The notes: generated by a model not told the origin, from the sequence alone. A stretch of 8,842 nt of DNA from Pseudomonadota bacterium (GCA_023390055.1 JAEWDP010000171.1:1-8842), one strand, 5' to 3'. Numbered from the stretch's first letter, positions 1 to 6,301 are shown. Program-made: numbers and translations.

Positions 1-2
1 CT

Positions 3-95
3 GCATATCTTGTCTTTCCTGACTGGCAGACGCTTATGCAAACCTTGATAGATTCAAAGCCGCCCCCCGAAATCGAGGCTCAGTTAGGACGATGA
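3..95 (+). CDS. C-terminal end of an unidentified protein (5' part outside the window)
   Basis: The third forward frame is open from the left edge to a TGA at 93-95, giving about 30 residues. They include YLVFPDWQTLMQTLIDSK and end EIEAQLGR. The composition (W, F, amphipathic leucines, a PPP turn, a charged tail) looks like a genuine protein terminus, and no reverse frame offers anything better here. I do not recognise the family and assign no function. The stop lies only 16 bp from the end of the degraded C45 gene on the opposite strand, so if real the two converge. With 30 codons visible, chance openness cannot be excluded. Confidence 0.35.
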   Translation, partial: AYLVFPDWQTLMQTLIDSKPPPEIEAQLGR

Positions 96-111
96 AATGA
101 TAAGGGAGGCT

Positions 112-578
112 TCATTTAGAATTGCTGCTGAATGTCAGCGCTACCGCCAGACCAGCCGCATTCACGCCGTCGAGACAGCCAATCCATGCTACCGAGGTGG
201 CAAGCACATCGTGATCCAGCCAATGACTATGCAGTACCGCGCCTTCGAAGAAATCCGGACTGAAGTCGTAGTTTCGCACAAGGATGGGTTCATCGCCGGG
301 AACCAAGGCAACGCTGCATCCGGAGATGACGGGAGGCGTGCGATACAGGGACACCGCACGCTGGGCGACAGGATCACTGCTCACGAGGTGCAAACTCTAT
401 CGTAGAGCGGCACGAGTTCTGGCATATGCCGGCCTATCGCTGCTCTCGCCTCCTCCAATGTGGGCCGCGCCTCCACGCCTTGGCTGAGATACCAGTTGCG
501 ATAGCGTGGCCACGACTCGGAAAATCGCACCTTCCACTTATCGGCCAGTTTTTGTTCCGAGACGGCCAGTAACTCCAC
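112..578 (-). pseudogene. Frameshifted and 3'-truncated C45-family (penicillin acyltransferase-like) Ntn-hydrolase gene
   Basis: Two reverse-frame pieces together match the N-terminal half of C45-type autoproteolytic acyltransferases/hydrolases (acyl-CoA:6-aminopenicillanate acyltransferase-like). The first piece starts with GTG at 578, behind a GAGAGG motif, and carries the typical W-P-x-Y-R-x-W...MPELVPLYDR region before a TGA at 383-381. The second piece (about 393-112) continues with SLYRTPP, the GC|S autoprocessing site (the nucleophile Cys codon is 318-316), the VRNYDFSP motif and LDGVNAAGLAVALTF. One extra base near 390 would fuse the frames and give a plausible family sequence at the join. 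Family members are usually roughly 350 residues. Here similarity stops after LTF and the frame ends at 112, so more than half of the protein is missing. A complete enzyme cannot be made. Family assignment is from memory of motifs. The frameshift could be a sequencing error, but the missing 3' half could not. Confidence 0.75.
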
Positions 579-596
579 AACCTTCCCTCTCTAACT

Positions 597-667
597 TGTC
601 GCAAAGCTCCCAAAACTTGCGACAGCTTGCCACCGCTTTTGCAAGGTCGCGAAAACGTACATTTCGC
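597..667. promoter_or_regulatory. Cluster of three perfect inverted repeats upstream of the C45 pseudogene
   Basis: The intergenic stretch between the DUF971 stop and the GTG of the pseudogene contains three dyads. TGTCGCAA at 597-604 pairs with TTGCGACA at 617-624 (12-nt spacer, arms 20 bp apart, two helical turns). CTTGC at 626-630 pairs with GCAAG at 641-645. GCGAAA at 649-654 pairs with TTTCGC at 662-667. None is followed by a T-tract, so they look more like operator sites than terminators. They lie where the promoter of the reverse-strand pseudogene should be. The binding protein is unknown. Confidence 0.35.
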
Positions 668-716
668 AGTCAACGTGCGCGGAAGACTTTCCGAAGATTT
701 TACAAGGATGTTTTAA

Positions 717-1091
717 TCATCTCCTGTGTTGGGGTGGATCGCGGCTCAAACCCTTTTCCTTCAGATCCCGTTCGTAGTCAGCAAAGAGGCGTTCTCCCTC
801 CTGCCCAAGCTCACGCAGGTAAGACCAGGTGTAGATGCCGCTGTTGTGGCTGTCGTTGAAGCCGATCCTCACAGCATAGTTTCCTGTCGGCGTCAGGCTT
901 GCAATGGCGACATTGCGCTTGCCCGGTACAGTCACCTTCTGCCCCGGCGCATGGCCCTGCACTTCGGCAGATGGCGACAATACGCGCAACATCTCCGCCG
1001 CAAGGGAATATCTCTGGCCATCGTCGAATGTGATGTTGAGAGCCTGGCGGTCTTTCGACACGCGCAGTTCTGTCGGCCATATGTCGCTCAT
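717..1091 (-). CDS. DUF971 (gamma-butyrobetaine hydroxylase N-terminal-like) domain protein
   Basis: This 124-residue protein consists essentially of one DUF971 / GBBH-like N-terminal domain. Visible family features are the opening IWPTELRVSKDR (4-15), the FDDGQRY...LAAEMLRVLSPSAEVQGH segment (22-47), and the closing GNYAVRIGFNDSHNSGIY strand-turn (70-87) with its conserved D-x-H-x-x-G-I-Y-x-W pattern. A charged tail follows. The domain occurs alone, fused to dioxygenases such as gamma-butyrobetaine hydroxylase, or fused to Mrp-type Fe-S carrier ATPases. Alone it has no proven activity. No catalytic dioxygenase domain and no cysteine is present here. ATG at 1091 was chosen because GGAGG sits 4 nt upstream; a frame extension to 1118 lacks such a site. 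It is divergent from moaA, about 137 bp apart, which suggests but does not prove a link to cofactor assembly. Confidence 0.85.
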   Translation of the reverse strand: MSDIWPTELRVSKDRQALNITFDDGQRYSLAAEMLRVLSPSAEVQGHAPGQKVTVPGKRNVAIASLTPTGNYAVRIGFNDSHNSGIYTWSYLRELGQEGERLFADYERDLKEKGLSRDPPQHRR

Positions 1092-1178
1092 GTCGCCTCC
1101 ATGGCTTATCAAAAACACGGTTCACAGCATTTCCATGATGCTTAGAAGCTTGTCACGTCCGCCGCAAGACAGGTGGCC

Positions 1179-1208
1179 CTTGACGCGGGCGCAATTGCCG
1201 CCCACTTT
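1179..1208 (+). promoter_or_regulatory. Candidate moaA promoter with a palindrome in its spacer
   Basis: CTTGAC at 1179-1184 matches the alphaproteobacterial -35 consensus. An 18-nt spacer leads to CACTTT at 1203-1208, a weak -10. The spacer contains GGGCG (1187-1191) and CGCCC (1199-1203) around a GCAATTGC core, a possible operator. Transcription would start near 1215, directly before the AGGAG ribosome-binding site at 1217-1221, leaving too short a leader for a molybdenum-cofactor riboswitch. Confidence 0.35.
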
Positions 1209-1228
1209 CACGCTACAGGAGAACAGAC

Positions 1229-2278
1229 TTGAATACTCTGGCAGGACCACTGGGCAGCGTGAGCCCGCTTGTTGGCAAAAGGGAACCGATGATCGATCCG
1301 TTCGGTCGTGCGGTGACCTATCTTCGTGTTTCCGTCACCGATCGCTGCGATTTCCGCTGTACCTACTGCATGGCGGAGAACATGACCTTTCTTCCTAAAA
1401 AGGACCTTCTGACACTTGAGGAACTCAACCGCCTCTGCTGCGCCTTCATTGCCAAGGGCGTGCGCAAGCTGCGCCTGACGGGCGGTGAACCCCTGGTGCG
1501 CAAGAACATCATGCATCTCGTCCGCGAGCTTGGACGCCAGGTCGAGCTGGGCAATCTCGATGAGCTGACCCTGACAACCAATGGGTCTCAACTTGCCCGC
1601 CACGCCGAAAACCTGTTTGCCTGCGGTGTTCGACGCATCAACGTCTCACTCGATACTCTTGATGCGGACAAATTCAGGACGATCACCCGATGGGGCGATC
1701 TTTCCAAGGTGATGGAAGGCATCGATGCTGCCCAGAAGGCAGGCCTGAAGATAAAGCTGAACGCTGTGGCACTGAAGGATTTCAACGAGCACGAAATCCC
1801 CGAAATGATTCGCTTTGCGCATCGGCGCGGAATGGACATGACGGTCATTGAAACCATGCCCATGGGAGAGATCGAGGAAGACCGTACCGATCGGTACCTG
1901 CCGCTGTCGCAACTGCGCTCGAGGCTGGAAGAGCAGTTTACCTTGAAAGACGTTGCCTACAACACCGGCGGGCCGGCGCGCTATGTCGAGGTCATGGAAA
2001 CCGGTGGTCGTCTCGGCTTCATCACCCCCCTCACCCACAATTTCTGCGAAAGCTGCAACCGTGTCCGACTGACATGTACCGGAACGCTCTACATGTGCCT
2101 TGGACAAGACGACGCTGCCGACCTGCGCACGGTACTTCGCGCTTCGGATGACGACGCACTGTTGTCAGCGGCAATCGATGACGCAATCCTGCGCAAGCCC
2201 AAGGGCCACGATTTCATCATCGACAGAACGCATAATCGACCGGCCGTGGCAAGGCATATGAGTGTCACCGGCGGATAA
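1229..2278 (+). CDS. moaA: GTP 3',8-cyclase MoaA (molybdenum cofactor biosynthesis, radical SAM)
   Basis: MoaA is a cytoplasmic radical-SAM enzyme that converts GTP to 3',8-cyclo-GTP, the first step of molybdopterin synthesis; MoaC then forms cyclic pyranopterin monophosphate. The 349-residue protein has the N-terminal 4Fe-4S motif C40-x3-C44-x2-C47 (CDFRCTYC), the RLTGGEPLVRK region after the first strands, the LTTNGS and RINVSLDTLD segments of the TIM barrel, and the C-terminal second-cluster motif C273-x2-C276-x13-C290. It ends in Gly-Gly, which is functionally important in the family. Length is normal (E. coli about 329). The start is TTG at 1229: AGGAG lies 7 nt upstream, whereas the first internal ATG (1289) has no comparable site. 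It is divergent from the DUF971 gene and convergent with dksA. mobA, which I half-expected next to it, is absent here. Confidence 0.97.
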   Translation: MNTLAGPLGSVSPLVGKREPMIDPFGRAVTYLRVSVTDRCDFRCTYCMAENMTFLPKKDLLTLEELNRLCCAFIAKGVRKLRLTGGEPLVRKNIMHLVRELGRQVELGNLDELTLTTNGSQLARHAENLFACGVRRINVSLDTLDADKFRTITRWGDLSKVMEGIDAAQKAGLKIKLNAVALKDFNEHEIPEMIRFAHRRGMDMTVIETMPMGEIEEDRTDRYLPLSQLRSRLEEQFTLKDVAYNTGGPARYVEVMETGGRLGFITPLTHNFCESCNRVRLTCTGTLYMCLGQDDAADLRTVLRASDDDALLSAAIDDAILRKPKGHDFIIDRTHNRPAVARHMSVTGG

Positions 2279-2401
2279 CCTGGTGTCGGTTCCGCCGACG
2301 CCATTACGAACGCCACCGTGACAGATGGCGATCAAGTCATTTTCCTCGAAACCGAACGCAAAGTCTCCTTTGCCCCCGAAATCCGAACCGGATGCGAGTG
2401 A

Positions 2402-2821
2402 CTATTCGTCCCGGTAGACTTTCTCGCGCCGTTCATGACGCTCCTGCGCCTCGATCGACAACGTCGCGATCGGACGCGCATCGAGCCGTTTCAGACCGAT
2501 TGGTTCACCGGTTTCCTCACAGAACCCATAGGTACCCTCGTCGATCCTTTGAAGCGCCGCGTCGATCTTCGAAATCAACTTGCGTTGCCTGTCACGCGCA
2601 CGCAACTCGATTGCCCGATCCGTTTCAGACGATGCCCGGTCAGCAAGATCTGGATGATTGGCGCTTTCTTCCGCGAGATGGTCAAGCGTCTCACGTGCCT
2701 CACGAAGAATATCGTTCTTCCAGGCGATCAGTTTCGCCCGAAAATAGGCCTTCTGGTCCGCATTCATGAACTCATCCTCTTCCGAGAGTACATAATTGCT
2801 AAGATTGATCTTCTCACTCAA
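2402..2821 (-). CDS. dksA: RNA polymerase-binding transcription factor DksA (single-cysteine form)
   Basis: DksA binds the secondary channel of RNA polymerase and, with ppGpp, down-regulates rRNA promoters and activates biosynthetic promoters. The 139-residue protein shows the coiled coil (about 24-100) with the functional tip D58-L-A-D61-R-A63, equivalent to the DxxDxA tip of E. coli DksA, then the globular zinc-finger-like region and a basic C-terminal helix (ERHERREKVYRDE). Of the four zinc cysteines of E. coli DksA only the first remains (C101). The others are replaced in the CEETGEP...ARPIATLSIEA stretch, as in other alphaproteobacterial homologues. TTG at 2821 was chosen because GGGAG lies 7 nt upstream and the predicted transcript begins near 2848, making the upstream in-frame ATG (2842) almost leaderless and without a ribosome-binding site. 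The gene converges with moaA and has its own promoter. Confidence 0.93.
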   Translation of the reverse strand: MSEKINLSNYVLSEEDEFMNADQKAYFRAKLIAWKNDILREARETLDHLAEESANHPDLADRASSETDRAIELRARDRQRKLISKIDAALQRIDEGTYGFCEETGEPIGLKRLDARPIATLSIEAQERHERREKVYRDE

Positions 2822-2854
2822 CGCGATTCTCCCGAAGAACATCTCAAGGTCGGC

Positions 2855-2884
2855 TCTATATCCCAATCAGCCATTGCCGTTCAA
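2855..2884 (-). promoter_or_regulatory. dksA promoter (sigma-70-like)
   Basis: On the reverse strand TTGAAC (2884-2879) and TATAGA (2860-2855) are separated by 18 nt, or 17 nt if the -10 is read as ATATAG. This is a good housekeeping promoter and is correctly placed 34 bp upstream of the TTG start of dksA. It implies a short leader containing the GGGAG ribosome-binding site. Confidence 0.6.
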
Positions 2885-2894
2885 CCCTGTTGAA
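2880..2894. promoter_or_regulatory. 15-bp palindrome overlapping the dksA -35 element
   Basis: TTCAAC at 2880-2885 and GTTGAA at 2889-2894 form a perfect dyad around CCT. It shares most of the -35 hexamer of dksA, so a protein bound here would block or modulate that promoter. There is no T-run suggesting a terminator. A 15-bp dyad can arise by chance, so operator function is inference. Confidence 0.35.
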
Positions 2895-3030
2895 GGGCTT
2901 ATGAACATTTTTTAAACTGCCACATTAATCATCTAAGATGCTAATTTTTAAGCAATTTCTTCTTGAATGCCCCAAGACTTGCGTGTTCGACCAAAGTATC
3001 ATGACCCGTTTGACCACGCCGACAGCCATG

Positions 3031-3059
3031 CTTGACGAAACGGCTTTCCAGGCGCTACC
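3031..3059 (+). promoter_or_regulatory. Candidate sixA promoter
   Basis: CTTGAC at 3031-3036 is a perfect alphaproteobacterial -35. After 17 nt follows GCTACC at 3054-3059, or CTACCC one base later, a mediocre -10. The predicted start near 3066 leaves a leader of about 26 nt before the chosen sixA ATG and argues against coding use of the frame upstream of it. The rest of the dksA-sixA intergenic region, about 2895-3030, is AT-rich and I see no further gene in it. Confidence 0.3.
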
Positions 3060-3091
3060 CATCGCACCCGAGCTCTTCTGGACGCCAAACG

Positions 3092-3598
3092 ATGAACGCA
3101 ATGTTCCCCTCGCGCATCTACCTGCTTCGCCACGCAAAAGCGGCCTGGACACGGGCGGGAGAGCGCGATTTCGACCGCCCTTTGAGCGACGATGGCTACA
3201 GGCAGGCAGGGCTTGTCGCCGACAGGGCTTTAAGACAGCACTATCACCCTGAACGGATCATCAGTTCCAGCGCCGTGCGATGCAGGCAGACAGCCGAACT
3301 GGTCGGCCGCAAGCTCGCAACGGGCTGCCCCATCACCTATTGCGCAGATCTCTACAATGCGTCAGTTGATGTCTATCTGAGCGTGATATCGGCCAGCAAT
3401 CGGGCCGGTTCGCTGATGTTGATCGGTCACAATCCAACCATCGAGGAGACCCTTGTGGCACTTGCCGGTGCGGATCAGACTTTGGCAATCATCCCGGCCG
3501 GTTATCCGACTGCAGGATTTGCGGTACTCGACGCTCCCTTTGCAAGAGACGGACCGTACTGGAACCTTGCGGATTTTTTGACAGCCCAAGGATCTTAA
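3092..3598 (+). CDS. sixA: SixA-type phosphohistidine phosphatase (histidine phosphatase superfamily)
   Basis: This is a 168-residue cytoplasmic protein of the histidine phosphatase (phosphoglycerate mutase-like) superfamily. SixA removes phosphate from phosphohistidine, classically in the ArcB phosphotransfer domain and in E. coli also on the nitrogen PTS protein NPr. The catalytic set is visible: R13-H14-A (RHAKAAW) with the nucleophile His, R63 in SSSAVRCRQTAEL, and H113 in LIGHNPTIEE. The LYNAS...VYL segment (87-96) also fits alphaproteobacterial SixA proteins. Length is normal. Starts at 3092 and 3101 are both possible, and neither has a strong ribosome-binding site; the frame extends upstream to a TTG at 3032, but that part does not resemble the family. 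It lies 68 bp upstream of ycjX in the same direction. Its true substrate here is unknown. Confidence 0.88.
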   Translation: MNAMFPSRIYLLRHAKAAWTRAGERDFDRPLSDDGYRQAGLVADRALRQHYHPERIISSSAVRCRQTAELVGRKLATGCPITYCADLYNASVDVYLSVISASNRAGSLMLIGHNPTIEETLVALAGADQTLAIIPAGYPTAGFAVLDAPFARDGPYWNLADFLTAQGS

Positions 3599-3614
3599 GC
3601 CTTTGCCGGCGCGT

Positions 3615-3643
3615 CTTTTCTGTCCACTCGCCCGGACCTATAT
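3615..3643 (+). promoter_or_regulatory. Candidate ycjX-ycjF promoter
   Basis: CTTTTC at 3615-3620, 17 nt, then CTATAT at 3638-3643. The -10 is the exact alphaproteobacterial consensus and the -35 matches CTTGAC at four of six positions. The predicted transcript starts near 3650, just before the AAGGA site at 3655-3659 that serves the ycjX TTG. E. coli ycjX is reported to belong to the heat-shock and Psp-linked stress response; whether this site is read by an alternative sigma factor cannot be told. Confidence 0.5.
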
Positions 3644-3666
3644 AGCTGGAAACGAAGGACGATGCC

Positions 3667-5136
3667 TTGCCACCCTCTTTGACGAATTTCACCGATGATG
3701 CCCGTATCGCATTCGACAATCTCGCCGACAGGGCAAGCGGCCTCGTCCATCCGACCATAAGGCTCGGAGTTACCGGGCTGTCGCGGGCAGGCAAGACCGT
3801 CTTCATCTCGTCACTGGTGCACAATCTGCTCAATGGCGGACGTCTGCCACTCTTCGAGCCGGTTCGCTCCGGACGCGTATCACGCGTCCGTCTCGAGCCG
3901 CAGCCTGATGACGATGTTCCGCGCTTCCAGTATGAAGATCATATCCAGGCGCTCGTGCGCCAGCGCGTCTGGCCGGCCTCCACACGTGCAATATCGGAGT
4001 TGCGGCTGACCCTGGACTACCAGAGTGCAAGTGGATGGAACCGCCTGTTTTCACCAGGCAGGCTCTCAATCGATATCGTCGACTATCCCGGCGAATGGTT
4101 GCTCGACCTGCCGCTTCTGGGACAGGATTTCAGAACCTTCAGCGCAAATACCACAGATCTCGCGCGAAGTGGTGTGCGCGCGCAATTGTCTCGCGAATGG
4201 CTAACGCTGGCAGCCAGCATCGACGTCGATGCGCCCGCAGACGAAATGACGGCGCGACGTTTATCAGAGGCGTTTTGCGCCTATCTGAAAGCCTGCAAGA
4301 CGGACGAGCGTTCGCTTTCCACATTGCCGCCAGGCCGTTTCCTCATGCCCGGCGACCTTGAAGGCTCGCCTGCCCTTACGTTTGCCCCCCTGCCCGATAT
4401 CAGCGAGGATCGCGCGCCGAAGGGCTCCCTGCGGGCAATGATGGAACGGCGGTACGAGGCCTATAAGTCGGTTGTCGTCAAACCCTTCTTTCGTGAACAT
4501 TTCGCCCGCCTTGACCGCCAGATTGTCCTGATCGACGCGCTTCAGGCGATCAATCGCGGCCAGGAGGCGACATTCGACCTCGAGCGGGCATTACGCGATG
4601 TGCTCGCCTGTTTTCGGCCAGGAACCAACAGTCTTCTTTCATCATTGCTCGGACGCCGGATAGACAAGGTCCTGGTTGCGGCAACCAAGGCGGATCATCT
4701 CCACCATGAAAGTCATGACCGGCTTGAGAAGATCACAGCCCGGCTTGTCGACAGGGCCATCCAGAAGATCGGAATGGCCGGTGCAGGCATCGAGGTGATG
4801 GCTATCGCTTCTGTGCGTGCCACCCGCGAAGCGACGGTCAATGAAGGCGGGCATGTCCTGCCCGTCATCGTCGGAACGCCGATGGCTGGTGAAAAGATCG
4901 GTTCCGAGATTTTTGACGGAGCCAGAAGCACTGCCGTCTTTCCAGGAGACTTGCCGCAGGACCCTGAGGTCCTGTTCAAACCTCCTGGAGACGGTTCAGC
5001 CGATCTTCCTGATATCAATTTCGTCCGCTTCCGACCACCGGCACTTGAAGAGGCAAGCGGTGGACTGAAGCTATCGGTGCCGCATATCCGCCTTGACCGA
5101 GCCCTGCAGTTCCTTCTTGGAGATCGCCTCGCATGA
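3667..5136 (+). CDS. ycjX: YcjX-family (DUF463) P-loop GTPase-like protein
   Basis: This 489-residue protein belongs to the YcjX/DUF463 family, P-loop NTPases conserved in proteobacteria and usually paired with a YcjF/DUF697 membrane protein. The N-terminus has RLGVTGLSRAGKTVF with the Walker A motif G37-x4-GKT (37-44). The switch-like DIVDYPGEWLLDLPLL contains D139-x-x-G142, and the TKAD at 340-343 resembles the guanine-specificity motif. The C-terminal part (about 455-489) is conserved in alphaproteobacterial homologues. No signal peptide or membrane segment is seen, so it is cytoplasmic or peripheral, perhaps membrane-recruited by its partner. TTG at 3667 is the chosen start because AAGGA lies 7 nt upstream and the nearby ATG (3662) is out of frame and stops quickly. 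Its stop overlaps the next start by 4 bp (ATGA), indicating co-translation. The molecular role is not established; envelope stress is the usual association. Confidence 0.92.
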   Translation: MPPSLTNFTDDARIAFDNLADRASGLVHPTIRLGVTGLSRAGKTVFISSLVHNLLNGGRLPLFEPVRSGRVSRVRLEPQPDDDVPRFQYEDHIQALVRQRVWPASTRAISELRLTLDYQSASGWNRLFSPGRLSIDIVDYPGEWLLDLPLLGQDFRTFSANTTDLARSGVRAQLSREWLTLAASIDVDAPADEMTARRLSEAFCAYLKACKTDERSLSTLPPGRFLMPGDLEGSPALTFAPLPDISEDRAPKGSLRAMMERRYEAYKSVVVKPFFREHFARLDRQIVLIDALQAINRGQEATFDLERALRDVLACFRPGTNSLLSSLLGRRIDKVLVAATKADHLHHESHDRLEKITARLVDRAIQKIGMAGAGIEVMAIASVRATREATVNEGGHVLPVIVGTPMAGEKIGSEIFDGARSTAVFPGDLPQDPEVLFKPPGDGSADLPDINFVRFRPPALEEASGGLKLSVPHIRLDRALQFLLGDRLA

Positions 5137-6197
5137 CGACATCGGACAGCAAGGGACGCCGTCCCGGTGCCTTCCCCATAGAAGAGGGATGGCACAATGA
5201 ACCGCCTCAATCAGCAAAGCGGGTGCCGAAAAGTTTCGAGGGACCCGTCACGATCACGCCGGATGAGGACGATCCTTTCCTTGCGCCGCCCGAGCTCGAT
5301 GATCCGGTGGTGCCGATCGCAGTTCCCAGAGATCGTCGCTTTTCTTTTTTCAGCATCGCACTGGCAGCCTTTGCTACCTTTTTGTCTTTGGCATTCGGCC
5401 TTTGGGCGGACAGTGTCGTGCGCGATCTCTTCAACCGCGCCGACTGGCTGGGCTATCTGGCGCTGGCCACGCTGGCGATTGGCCTCTGCGGCCTTGCAGT
5501 CGTTATCTTGCGGGAAGTCTTCGGGCTGCTGCGTCTTGCGACAGTGCAATCCCTGAAGGTTCAAGCTGAACAGGCCAGGGCGACCTCCCTTCCAGGGCCG
5601 GCACGCGCCGTGACGGCAACCCTGTCGCGGATCCTGTCTCACCGGGCAGAGACAGCGAAAGGACGAGCCGTCCTTGAGGCGACTGAAGAAGAAATCATCG
5701 ATGGCCCGCAACTGATTGACCTTGCCGAACGCGAACTGCTGTCGCCTCTCGACCGCAAGGCGCGGATGCTCATCCTCAATGCGTCCAGGCGCGTTTCCGT
5801 CGTGACAGCCATCAGCCCGCGCGCCATCGTCGACCTTGCCTATGTCGCGTTCGAGGTATCGCGGCTGATCCGCGCGATGGCTGAACTCTACGGCGGCCGA
5901 CCGGGAACACTCGGCCTCTTTCGCCTGATGCGGGACGTTATCGCACATCTTGCCGTCACCGGTTCGATCGCAGTTGGAGACGGTCTCGCCCAACAGGTTC
6001 TGGGGCATGGTCTGGCAGCGAGACTTTCCAAAAGGCTCGGTGAAGGCGTCATCAACGGCCTCCTGACGGCCCGTATTGGCATTGCCGCCATGGATCTCTG
6101 CCGACCCTTGCCATTTCATGCGCTCAAACGTCCCGGGATCGGCGATTTCCTGGGCGACCTTTCCCCACTCGGAGGTGACCGACAGGACCGGAATTAA
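5133..6197 (+). CDS. ycjF: YcjF-family (DUF697, TIGR01620-type) inner-membrane protein
   Basis: This 354-residue protein is the expected partner of YcjX. It opens with a soluble, proline- and acid-rich stretch (about 1-66; TPDEDDPFLAPPELDDP around 42-58). Two hydrophobic helices follow at about 71-92 and 105-127, forming a hairpin in the inner membrane. A large soluble part comes next, including the DUF697 region with ARMLILNASRRVSVVTAISP (213-232), a region rich in small residues, and a final helix-rich segment. ATG at 5133 overlaps the ycjX stop in an ATGA arrangement, so it probably depends on translational coupling. The family is linked to stress responses in gammaproteobacteria, where the pair sits next to pspF/psp genes or tyrR. 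No psp genes are visible here. The exact biochemical role is unknown. Confidence 0.88.
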   Translation: MTTSDSKGRRPGAFPIEEGWHNEPPQSAKRVPKSFEGPVTITPDEDDPFLAPPELDDPVVPIAVPRDRRFSFFSIALAAFATFLSLAFGLWADSVVRDLFNRADWLGYLALATLAIGLCGLAVVILREVFGLLRLATVQSLKVQAEQARATSLPGPARAVTATLSRILSHRAETAKGRAVLEATEEEIIDGPQLIDLAERELLSPLDRKARMLILNASRRVSVVTAISPRAIVDLAYVAFEVSRLIRAMAELYGGRPGTLGLFRLMRDVIAHLAVTGSIAVGDGLAQQVLGHGLAARLSKRLGEGVINGLLTARIGIAAMDLCRPLPFHALKRPGIGDFLGDLSPLGGDRQDRN

Positions 6198-6237
6198 CCG
6201 AAGCGGGCGCATGTTGATTGCAGCTGGAAACCAGTCG

Positions 6238-6245
6238 TTAACCAT
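6238..6245 (+). promoter_or_regulatory. CtrA-like half-site upstream of the exported protein gene
   Basis: TTAACCAT at 6238-6245 matches the half-site described for the cell-cycle regulator CtrA in alphaproteobacteria. A second TTAACC overlaps the ycjF stop at 6194-6199, 44 bp upstream. A possible -10, CTAACT at 6253-6258, follows closely. An 8-bp match is weak evidence on its own. The rest of the 104-bp gap shows no clear terminator for ycjF. Confidence 0.3.
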
Positions 6246-6301
6246 TCCAAAGCTAACTTGCAGACCTGTACCCGGCAAGCAGTTCGCCCAAGGAAAGCAC
6301 C

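Noticed and set aside
1126..1142. AGCAT-N7-ATGCT dyad upstream of the DUF971 gene
   Set aside because: Five-base arms with no matching promoter elements are within chance expectation.
1092..1228. Molybdenum-cofactor riboswitch upstream of moaA
   Set aside because: The predicted leader is about 15 nt and no extended paired structure is visible.
2358..2373. Perfect hairpin GCAAAG / CTTTGC between moaA and dksA
   Set aside because: The stem is only 6 bp and no T-run follows on either strand, so I do not call a terminator.
2279..2401. About 40 open codons in frame with moaA after its TAA
   Set aside because: MoaA ends at the conserved terminal Gly-Gly, so read-through is not expected. There is no good start inside and the stretch is not like MobA or any other Moco protein.
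2938..3252. Forward frame starting at 2938, before and over sixA
   Set aside because: It overlaps sixA by about 160 bp in another frame and has no ribosome-binding site. Codons 3001-3090 look GC3-rich, but a promoter for sixA seems to lie inside it and no family is recognised.
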